Shown here one piece after another: positions 23,479 through 30,417 of a DNA stretch of 64,000 nt (position 1 is its first letter; the number at the start of each line of letters is the position of its first letter). Both the position numbers and the translations under genes were made by a program. The notes beneath the pieces were generated by a model, which did no database searches, was not told the DNA's origin, and worked only from the letters and a program-made list of their open reading frames with translations. The DNA comes from an uncultured Allomuricauda sp. (GTDB lineage: Bacteria; Bacteroidota; Bacteroidia; Flavobacteriales; Flavobacteriaceae): positions 434,001 to 498,000 of the forward strand of contig NZ_CANLYK010000002.1 in assembly GCF_947495325.1 (NCBI RefSeq), in the 5' to 3' direction.

Positions 23479-24396
23479 TTATTTAACAAAGAGGTTTAAA
23501 ATGCCGGACAAATCAGTATTGTTGCCATTAACAAATCGGAAATTGTTGTAATAACTATCACCTATTGGATGAAACCTTTCTGCTTGTTTGGCCTCGGACC
23601 AGCCCGCCTTTAATGATTGTAATGCACTGGAATTGGTTTCATGCAAGTTGAAAAACAAATCGGAAATCTCTTTTTTATCCGATTTGGAAAGTTTATTATT
23701 TAGTAGAACAGGACCTAATGGAATTTCTTCTGAAAACCAGAGCACTCTAGCTGATGTAAGAAAGGTAGAATCCTTTTGAATCTGGTTAAAGTACTCATTG
23801 CTCCCAATTGAACAGATATCGGATTCTCCTTCCATAAATTTATTGAAAGTTGAGGTGTGATTACCGCCGTACACTACTTTTTTGAATTGATTTTCTGGAG
23901 ATTTAATGCCAAGTGAGCTTAACAGTAATCTAGGTACAAGATTACCAGAAGTAGATCCTTCACTCACGAACATCATGGAAAGGTTATTGGCATTAAACTT
24001 CAAAGCATTTAGATCAGTTATATTATCATTGTTACTCAGTACAACTGTCTTATAGTTATCAACAGCATCTTCACGTACTTTTAGAGTAGCGATTGGATGC
24101 ATATTCTGGTTGTTTAACGAAAGAAGTAAGTAGCCTAAGGTGTTTATCAATCCAATATCTACTTCGTCGGATTTTATTCCATCAAGAAAGGAAGCCACAT
24201 CAGGGTAACTCTTGATATGGATTGGTCTTTTTAGAAGGTCTTCCAAATCTTTTGCGATTGGTCTCAAGTTATCTATCCGATTATTTGTGGAATAAGTATA
24301 AGTGGCCAATGTAAGCGGCTTTTTAGCATTTTCACATCCAATTTGGATTAACCCAATCAAGATTATACTAAAAAGGGTGCTTGTTTTTTTCTTCAT
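23479..24396 (-). CDS. PhnD-like substrate-binding lipoprotein (orphan)
   Basis: This 305-residue protein has a lipoprotein signal peptide (FSIILIGLIQIGC, lipobox Cys22). The body resembles the PhnD/SsuA/transferrin-like periplasmic binding fold: ATYTYSTNNRI near the N-terminus, a SYPDVASFLDGIKSDEVDIGLINT segment, and F-V-S-E-G-S-T-S-G-N-L-V-P-R-L-L, where S-x-S-G is the ligand-loop signature. Family members bind phosphonate, phosphate or other oxyanions, or act as sensory receptors. No ATPase or permease of an importer is adjacent, so a sensory or scavenging role is possible. Ligand unknown. Confidence 0.75.
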   Translation of the reverse strand: MKKKTSTLFSIILIGLIQIGCENAKKPLTLATYTYSTNNRIDNLRPIAKDLEDLLKRPIHIKSYPDVASFLDGIKSDEVDIGLINTLGYLLLSLNNQNMHPIATLKVREDAVDNYKTVVLSNNDNITDLNALKFNANNLSMMFVSEGSTSGNLVPRLLLSSLGIKSPENQFKKVVYGGNHTSTFNKFMEGESDICSIGSNEYFNQIQKDSTFLTSARVLWFSEEIPLGPVLLNNKLSKSDKKEISDLFFNLHETNSSALQSLKAGWSEAKQAERFHPIGDSYYNNFRFVNGNNTDLSGILNLFVK

Positions 24397-24434
24397 TTTT
24401 CTTCGTTGTAATTATAATAGTGGCTAACCTGTCC

Positions 24435-24533
24435 CATATAACCGTTAGCTAGAGGGTAATATATTTAGAAAAGACTCTAGTAATTTTGAGTGAATTCGGA
24501 CTTGGTAGAATCCGCTGTAATTGCGGTTATATG
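24435..24533. repeat. Perfect 10-bp inverted repeat with 79-bp spacer
   Basis: CATATAACCG (24435-24444) and its exact complement CGGTTATATG (24524-24533) lie between the PhnD-like and NTF2-like genes. Inside the right half there is a small CCGC/GCGG hairpin. The arrangement recalls foldable recombination sites bounding gene cassettes, or an intergenic repeat family, but no integrase is in view. Confidence 0.45.
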
Positions 24534-24560
24534 TTTTTGTGGGGCTTTATCAGGATCAAT

Positions 24561-25013
24561 TTAATGGTCTTTAGAGTTATTGAATTGCCATAACACATTG
24601 ACTAATTGCCATGTATTATTCAATTTTACTATATGCATATAATCAATCCAATCGTCCGCAATAAGTTTCACAGAAGCAGTTTTGTCATAAATATCAAGTA
24701 TAATGACTTCCTTTTTAGGGTTTTCCGGAAATTTGTCTCCATCTTGATTATACGTTTCGGCAAGTAAAACCATAGCATCTGTAAAAGTTTCTCTTAAATA
24801 CTCCTTTCCCGTTTTCTTGTTTGTCCAAAAAGTCCTTTTTACCATTCTCGGATGAGCTGCACGTTTAAATTGTTCAGGTTTCACGTTATGTTGAGATTCA
24901 ATATAATCTAGTGCAACTTGTTTAATGTCTAAAGAGTCTTGTCGTGTTTGTCCCTGAGCATAAAAAGTCAAAAGGGAAAATAGGGAGATTGTGAGGATAA
25001 AAGTTTGTTTCAT
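24561..25013 (-). CDS. Secreted NTF2-like (lumazine-binding-like) protein
   Basis: This 150-residue protein has a signal peptide ending near TFYAQGQ. The rest matches the NTF2-like fold of the putative lumazine-binding group: VALDYIESQHNVKPEQFKRAAHP near the start, a central VILDIYDKTASVKLIADDWIDYMHIVK strand pair, and the C-terminal LNNTWQLVNVLW. These proteins are small alpha/beta cones; many have no known ligand. The gene stands alone with no operon partner in tight spacing. Confidence 0.7.
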   Translation of the reverse strand: MKQTFILTISLFSLLTFYAQGQTRQDSLDIKQVALDYIESQHNVKPEQFKRAAHPRMVKRTFWTNKKTGKEYLRETFTDAMVLLAETYNQDGDKFPENPKKEVIILDIYDKTASVKLIADDWIDYMHIVKLNNTWQLVNVLWQFNNSKDH

Positions 25014-25232
25014 AATTAATTTGTGAATTCTAGATTTTTTAAATGTGATACATTGGTCTTGTATATGAAATGTAGTGTATGAAAAGACACTAACTTTTTC
25101 GGGTTAGCACAGAGCTGGATTTTATATTTTGTTTTTAACTTTGGGAGCCTTCACAAATAAGAACAAACCTTTTGAATTGGTACTTATCAGCAATGTTTTA
25201 TATACTTTGGTATATGTCCACACTTTTTTATT

Positions 25233-26042
25233 TCAATAATTTTCGTTTACAAATTGATGCCAATTGCTCTCAAATTCCTTTTCCGAAACTTCAAGAACCT
25301 TTTCAAAGTTACAATAGGATTTAATAAATTCAGGAAGTTTCTCTTTGCCATATTCGCTTACAAGATATTCAGGGATTGTATAACCAACATTGTAAATTTG
25401 ATTACTTGAATTAAGCTTGTTCAAAGTTGGATTGTCTTTCATGCCATATTTTACACTGATTCTATTTACAATTCCTGCCTCATAATCACATATTGCCTCC
25501 CAGAACCATTGTGGATAGTTTTCTGAAAAGTACGCTTCAAATTTTTTATCAAAATCAGCATTGTTTTCTAATTTGAAATTTGAAAGCGCATCTTGAATTA
25601 AAATATTCAATTGAACGCAATGAGTAAATTCATGAACAGCCACCTTGTTCATATTGGATGGCAAAAAAGTATTGAACCAAGTTTCATATTTTAAATGGAA
25701 AGTCACTGGACCACGACTTGTTCCACTTGCACTGCTGTTAATAAGCCCTGTCGCCTTATTGAATTCTGCTTGAGTTGGATGTACAAATACCTCGATTTTC
25801 CTGTGTTCTGGGTCATCTAATTCAGCTCTAATTCTATTGTAATTTGACTCCAGCGCTTTTGCCATATCTTCGACTTCACTCTCGAGAACACCTTTATAAT
25901 TAATATTGAAATGTTCAGTTTTTACTTGGTGATTTTCTTTAACAATTCTCCATTTCCGTATTAAAAAAGCTGCTAAAAATAGAAACCCAAAAATTCCAAT
26001 TGTTGCAAGGGAAAATTTAAATGTTTTTTTAGGCCTCTTCAT
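25233..26042 (-). CDS. Membrane-anchored gluzincin-type metalloprotease-like protein
   Basis: This 269-residue protein has an uncleaved-looking N-terminal membrane segment (11-30) after a basic start, then an extracytoplasmic domain. The zinc-binding motif HEFTH (137-141) is present with the catalytic Glu138. A third ligand is likely Glu182 in WFWEAICDYEAG, as in gluzincins of the peptidase MA-like type. The N-terminal half has the alpha/beta layout of these enzymes (FVHPTQAEFNKATG). Protease activity is inferred from the motif; substrate unknown. It is monocistronic in appearance and divergent from the Crp/Fnr-type gene. Confidence 0.75.
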   Translation of the reverse strand: MKRPKKTFKFSLATIGIFGFLFLAAFLIRKWRIVKENHQVKTEHFNINYKGVLESEVEDMAKALESNYNRIRAELDDPEHRKIEVFVHPTQAEFNKATGLINSSASGTSRGPVTFHLKYETWFNTFLPSNMNKVAVHEFTHCVQLNILIQDALSNFKLENNADFDKKFEAYFSENYPQWFWEAICDYEAGIVNRISVKYGMKDNPTLNKLNSSNQIYNVGYTIPEYLVSEYGKEKLPEFIKSYCNFEKVLEVSEKEFESNWHQFVNENY

Positions 26043-26282
26043 TTATTGGACTTTATTTTAATTCAGTTTGTGTCAATTTATTTTAGGGACGGGAGTGTGC
26101 AGCACATAGTAGCTAAAGCTCACTACAGGTGAATTGACTCGAATCATAAGTGAAGTTCGGTAAAAATCCAACCTTAATTTATAGATTTAACATATGATTT
26201 GGAAGATGAGGTTAGGTGGACTGAAAATCTATATTTTAACCCTAAACTGTATCACTATTTTTAACGAAATTTTACTGCCTGT

Positions 26283-26867
26283 ATGGATAATGAAACTTTT
26301 TTTCGATTGAAGGCTTTTTTTTCACAGGTTCCCTTGGATAAAGAAGAAGAACATCACTTTAAATCGTTGTGGTCCGTAAAGACGTTTAATCAATACGACC
26401 TGATTACGGAGGCAGGCAACATTGAGCGCTACTTTTACTTTGTTTTGGATGGAGTGCAAGCCATCTATATTTTAAATGAAAAGGGAGAAAAAGTGGTGCT
26501 GGGCTTTTCGTATTCGGGAAGTCCGTCTGGTGTTTTTGACTCCTTCATATCAAAACAACCCTCATCTACCTTTTTGGAAGCATTAAAGCCTTCAAAGTTG
26601 TTGGGCATTACATTTAAGGATTATCAATCACTTTTTTCAACGTATCCTGATTTTAATGTTTGGGGGCATCAGTTTTTTCAGCAAATATTGTTTGGCCGTT
26701 TGCACAGAGAGGTTGAGTTATTGACACTTTCCGCAGAGCAACGCTATATAACTTTTATGCAACGATGCCCTGAGGAATTAAAGGTGATACCACAGAAATA
26801 TTTGGCATCTTACCTCAACATGAAACCAGAGACTTTTAGCAGGCTACGCTCCAACGTTTCTTACTAG
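26283..26867 (+). CDS. Crp/Fnr-family transcriptional regulator
   Basis: This 194-residue protein has an N-terminal cyclic-nucleotide-binding-type beta-roll (about 10-120, with YDLITEAGNIERYFYFVLDGV and GFSYSGSPSG) and a C-terminal short helix-turn-helix (about 165-194, QKYLASYLNMKPETFSRLR). The short C-terminus is usual in Bacteroidota members. There is no N-terminal Cys cluster for an Fnr-type iron-sulphur centre, so the signal is not predicted. A decayed copy with its upstream region lies at 30.15 kb, divergent from the redox operon. The family commonly controls respiratory genes, so the redox unit is a candidate target (inference). Confidence 0.88.
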   Translation: MDNETFFRLKAFFSQVPLDKEEEHHFKSLWSVKTFNQYDLITEAGNIERYFYFVLDGVQAIYILNEKGEKVVLGFSYSGSPSGVFDSFISKQPSSTFLEALKPSKLLGITFKDYQSLFSTYPDFNVWGHQFFQQILFGRLHREVELLTLSAEQRYITFMQRCPEELKVIPQKYLASYLNMKPETFSRLRSNVSY

Positions 26868-26918
26868 CTATTTAGTTGTTGTGCTATTTCCTTTTGAATT
26901 CTTTAGTCCATGCTGCTC

Positions 26919-27386
26919 TTAATTATAATAGTAAACAAGCCAAACATGAAAAACAGCTAATATTGTAATGGATGCTGACAAAAAAATATGTAATAGTATT
27001 CCTAAACGTAAATACCTGTTGAAGGATACACTGTTAAGAGAAACACCAACCAATATATTCGTAAAAAACACGACAGTCAAAAAAAGTAACAGACCGTAAT
27101 CGGGTCTCGAACTGTGGAAATAAAAAACAAGAGGGGAAATAACGCCCAGCCAATTATGTGCGGCAATCATTTTTTCCAAGGCATTGCCTGTTAGGTCAAA
27201 AATACCTCTACTAACCGGTAAAATCCATTGGCTGAGAATTATTATTAATAGGGAAAAGCCGCTCCATTTTCGATAGTTAGGGTTTGTTTGCAACTGCATC
27301 AAGTAGTCAAAATCCAACTTTGCTGCATATTGCACTAGAAACAAAAGAAAAAGCACTAAGGCTAATATATTCTTAGTTTTTTTCAT
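26919..27386 (-). CDS. Small four-helix membrane protein, possible b-type haem subunit
   Basis: This 155-residue protein has four hydrophobic helices (about 7-23, 43-63, 75-113, 122-153). His residues lie in or near the helices: AAHNWLG, YFHSSRP, LLHIFL and VFHVWL. This resembles small cytochrome b or ferric-reductase-like transmembrane proteins. Its start overlaps the end of the Tll0287-like gene by 14 bp, and it is the last gene of the three-gene leftward redox unit. Haem binding is inferred from the paired His and the neighbours; no named family is certain. Confidence 0.6.
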   Translation of the reverse strand: MKKTKNILALVLFLLFLVQYAAKLDFDYLMQLQTNPNYRKWSGFSLLIIILSQWILPVSRGIFDLTGNALEKMIAAHNWLGVISPLVFYFHSSRPDYGLLLFLTVVFFTNILVGVSLNSVSFNRYLRLGILLHIFLSASITILAVFHVWLVYYYN

Positions 27387-28200
27387 GAATAAAACTCTTA
27401 ATTAAGTTTAATGAGGAACGGCTCAAAATTGTATCGGAAAAAGAATTTACGGTGGGTAGAAAATACCCCTCACTAGGCCATTTTTTTCCAACTATTATTT
27501 TTTCGCTATGTTCAAATGTTTTTGTTTTATCCAGATAGGAGGAGTATGCGTTATTGGCACTTTGGGTATAAACCTCAATCCATTTGATTAACTCGTTTGT
27601 TGTTAATGAGTCACTCGGAAATGCCCAAGTTGTTGCCCCCATGACATCATTGAGCTTCCAATCCTTTTTGGGAGAATTTGCATGGTTATTGTGACAGCTT
27701 ACACAGGCATTGGCGGAGGCAAAATCTGGAAACATACCTATGTAGCGTTCCGTTTCTTTATCAACGAAGTACCTAGGCTGTAGATCTTCTTTTATTTCTT
27801 TGAACTTCTCGGCTTGAACACCCGTTAATAAATTCGATTCAGAGATAGGAAAGTCCGACCCAAGGTATAAACTAAGGGGGACAGGGCTTTTTTCTAGAAA
27901 AGCGGATGTTGATCTAAGAAACAAAGCAGGTAGTGGACCTGCTTCGATATCATTATTTTCCCAGTGTTCATCGAATTTCAATCCTGTTTTTTTTCCATCC
28001 CCAACTATCTTATTTGTATAGTATGTCCTATACTCATCATTGAGGCTCGCTATTATCTTAAAGCCATCATACACGGAGAAAGTATAACGTTCTTCGTTCG
28101 TCATTTCTTTAAGAGGTTCGGGAGCCGTAAAAAACAAATATGAATTAAGTGTTAAGAAGGCCAGAACAATTAGTAGTAGAAATATCTTTTTTTTGTTCAC
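27373..28200 (-). CDS. Tll0287-like (DUF3365) haem-binding protein
   Basis: This 275-residue protein has an N-terminal signal/anchor (5-24) followed by a periplasmic domain. It has a single c-type haem motif CVSCH (166-170) in F-A-S-A-N-A-C-V-S-C-H-N-N-H, followed by K-K-D-W-K-L-N-D-V-M-G-A, a typical DUF3365/Tll0287-like arrangement. The fold is PAS-like and is found alone or in sensors; it may sense redox state or a gas. It lies 12 bp after the flavin-ferredoxin-cytochrome fusion gene and overlaps the membrane protein gene downstream, so the three are probably one transcript. Confidence 0.8.
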   Translation of the reverse strand: MNKKKIFLLLIVLAFLTLNSYLFFTAPEPLKEMTNEERYTFSVYDGFKIIASLNDEYRTYYTNKIVGDGKKTGLKFDEHWENNDIEAGPLPALFLRSTSAFLEKSPVPLSLYLGSDFPISESNLLTGVQAEKFKEIKEDLQPRYFVDKETERYIGMFPDFASANACVSCHNNHANSPKKDWKLNDVMGATTWAFPSDSLTTNELIKWIEVYTQSANNAYSSYLDKTKTFEHSEKIIVGKKWPSEGYFLPTVNSFSDTILSRSSLNLIKSFIHEKN

Positions 28201-28212
28201 TTTTTGGAAATT

Positions 28213-29928
28213 TTATTCATTATTTAAAATCAAATTGGCAACATATTTCTTCACGTCGCCGTAGGGGTCTTCTCCACCTTTAAAATAGTCTTCCACACTA
28301 TGCAATGAAATAGTATCGCTTATACTTTTTGGGGTCTCAGCAATGTGATTACCATGAAAATCATGACACTGCAAACAAGTACTCCATTGGCTCATAGAAA
28401 TCAGATACTCATGGCTGACATCCAAAGGGTCATTGTTCACTTTTATGTCTTGATGGCACCGCTGACAAAAATCAACTTGCTCAATAGTGATGCGTTTTCC
28501 ATTATGTTCATTATGACAACTGATACAATTTTCGGGGTGTAATTCTTTTCTTGCTGTACTAAATCGGGGCTCCATAAATCTGTGGGTTGGGTGAACATCA
28601 TTTGGCCGAGTATGACAAGTCAAACATTCATTATTACTCACCTCCAATTTGCCAAAATCTACATATTCATTATCTGTTAAGTTTAAAAATGCCTTGGTGT
28701 TATTTTGAAGTTGTTGCCTTATTGTTCCTGGTGCGGATGTATGGCATTCAACGCATGTTATATTTTCATGGCCTGTATTCATGTAGCCTTTCGCCAAAAA
28801 CAATTCATTTGAGTTGTTAGAAAGAAATTTGAGAAGAAGAAATGATGATAATAAGCCGACTAGTATTAAATTATTTCTTTTGAAAACAGATTGAAGAATG
28901 CTTTTATTGAAATCGACAACCACCTGATCATCCAAAGGATAGGAATTACAAGTTAAAATCTTGTTTGAACCATCGTATTGTTTGGTGGTGGAATATATGT
29001 CGCCTGATTTTAGTTTTGCCTCACACGAAAGACAATTGCCAATTTTACATTGATGGTCAATACTGAATCCAGCTTTCAGAGTAGCGTCTAAAATATTTTG
29101 GTTAGCGGGAACAGTAACGGAATGGGTATTTCTTTTGAATTTTATCGTTATCTGCTGAGTTTTTGTTGAAACATCCTTAGAAGTTAGGTCAATAAAGAAG
29201 TTTTCGAACCTAATATCTGAATGCTTAACCTTGTTAGCATTTAAATGGCTTCTTACATTTTCGATTATTTTAGGAGGCCCAGTTGTAAAGAAACATGTGT
29301 CTTTATAGGGAAGATTATGCTTGAGAAAAATCTCTCCAATTTTTGCCGTGGAAAGCTGTCCCACTTCTCCTGTCCACCCTTCAGTTAGTTCATCAATAGT
29401 AAATACAAAATGACAATTGTTCTGTTGTAAATCCTGTAAATGTTGATGAAATATTATACTCCTAGTGTCTCTGTTTGCATAGATGAGGAAAATATTCCCA
29501 TCAAATTTGTTAACCAGAGCATGGTTAATCATAGTTTTTATTGGTGTGATACCACTACCTCCAGTTACGAAAACAAGATTTTTGTAGTCTTCTAAAATAG
29601 AATCACTTAGAATGAAGTTTCCAGAAGGGGGGCTTAAGTGTAAAATGTCTCCTACATTGTATTCTTTATGTAAAAGGTTTGAGACTATGCCGTTTTGTAC
29701 TTTTTTTACACAGAAGGAAATATTTTGCTGATTGTTGGAGCTACATATAGAATAGTGTCTGTTATGTAGGACCCCGTTTTTATCTTTTAAATGAACTGTT
29801 ATGAATTGACCAGGTATAAATTGAAACCTACTTTTCAGTTCATCCGTAATTTGAATTGTGAAAATGTAAGCACTAGGAGTTTCTTTATACTTGTTTATTA
29901 TTTTTAAAGTAAATATTTTTTTGCTCAT
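28213..29928 (-). CDS. FNR-type reductase / 2Fe-2S ferredoxin / pentahaem cytochrome fusion
   Basis: This 571-residue protein joins three redox modules. Residues 1-250 are a ferredoxin-NADP reductase-type domain: flavin-binding R-H-Y-S (57-60) and nucleotide-binding VTGGSGITPI (121-130). Residues 258-340 are a plant-type 2Fe-2S ferredoxin with Cys294, Cys299, Cys302 and Cys327. A membrane helix follows (about 353-369), then a C-terminal domain with five c-type haem motifs (CxxCH at 392, 435, 468, 488 and 518). This suggests electron flow from cytosolic NAD(P)H through FAD and the iron-sulphur cluster, across the membrane, to periplasmic haems. Terminal acceptor unknown. It is the first gene of a leftward three-gene unit. 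Confidence 0.88.
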   Translation of the reverse strand: MSKKIFTLKIINKYKETPSAYIFTIQITDELKSRFQFIPGQFITVHLKDKNGVLHNRHYSICSSNNQQNISFCVKKVQNGIVSNLLHKEYNVGDILHLSPPSGNFILSDSILEDYKNLVFVTGGSGITPIKTMINHALVNKFDGNIFLIYANRDTRSIIFHQHLQDLQQNNCHFVFTIDELTEGWTGEVGQLSTAKIGEIFLKHNLPYKDTCFFTTGPPKIIENVRSHLNANKVKHSDIRFENFFIDLTSKDVSTKTQQITIKFKRNTHSVTVPANQNILDATLKAGFSIDHQCKIGNCLSCEAKLKSGDIYSTTKQYDGSNKILTCNSYPLDDQVVVDFNKSILQSVFKRNNLILVGLLSSFLLLKFLSNNSNELFLAKGYMNTGHENITCVECHTSAPGTIRQQLQNNTKAFLNLTDNEYVDFGKLEVSNNECLTCHTRPNDVHPTHRFMEPRFSTARKELHPENCISCHNEHNGKRITIEQVDFCQRCHQDIKVNNDPLDVSHEYLISMSQWSTCLQCHDFHGNHIAETPKSISDTISLHSVEDYFKGGEDPYGDVKKYVANLILNNE

Positions 29929-30151
29929 TTATTTTTAAATAATAACTACCAACGATTGGGATATAATTTGTTTCAATAAGTTACATCGACCGACAGGTGA
30001 AGTTTGGGAATTATAGCTTAAAAATCCACTCCCAATTGATGAATTGAACTTATGGATTGAAAGATTGGTTTTTTGGTTCTATGGTCTGAAAAGTTTTATT
30101 TTAACCCTAAACCAGATTGTTTCTTTTAAAGAAATTTTGCCGCTTGTGTTG
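29929..30151. other. Duplicated regulator upstream region
   Basis: This stretch between the redox operon start and the pseudogene resembles the region 26100-26282 ahead of the intact Crp/Fnr-type gene: TGAAGTT followed by AAAAATCCA, then TTTTAACCCTAAAC and GAAATTTT. It probably carries the redox operon promoter on the minus strand, which I could not pin down. Confidence 0.5.
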
Positions 30152-30360
30152 ATGAGGTGAGAAAGGGATTCTTAGGTTTTCGTATTCGAGAAGTCCGTCT
30201 GAGCCTTTTGATTTGTTTAAAAAACGACCTTCCAAACTATTGGACATTTCACTCAAGAAATATCGAGCAAATAAAGCTGATTCTACAGAAATATTTGGCC
30301 TCCTACCTCAACATGAAACCCGAGACTTTTAGTAGGTTAAGGATATCCGTTGCTTATTAA
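30152..30360 (+). pseudogene. Decayed copy of the Crp/Fnr regulator gene
   Basis: Three blocks match the intact gene at 26283-26867: TTTTCGTATTC-x-GAAGTCCGTCTG (about parent 26500), CCTTC-x-AA..TTGG-CATT (about parent 26590-26620), and the last ~80 bp encoding QKYLASYLNMKPETFSRLR. The intervening sequence is deleted, and ATG 30152 runs into a stop after two codons. The upstream region is also shared: ATTTTAACCCTAAAC occurs before both copies. This is a degraded duplicate sitting divergently from the redox operon, a likely ancestral position for the regulator. Confidence 0.8.
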
Positions 30361-30417
30361 GGTTTAGACTTTTAAAGTAGAAACAAATGCGCAAGGATAT
30401 GGAGTACAAACGGAAAA

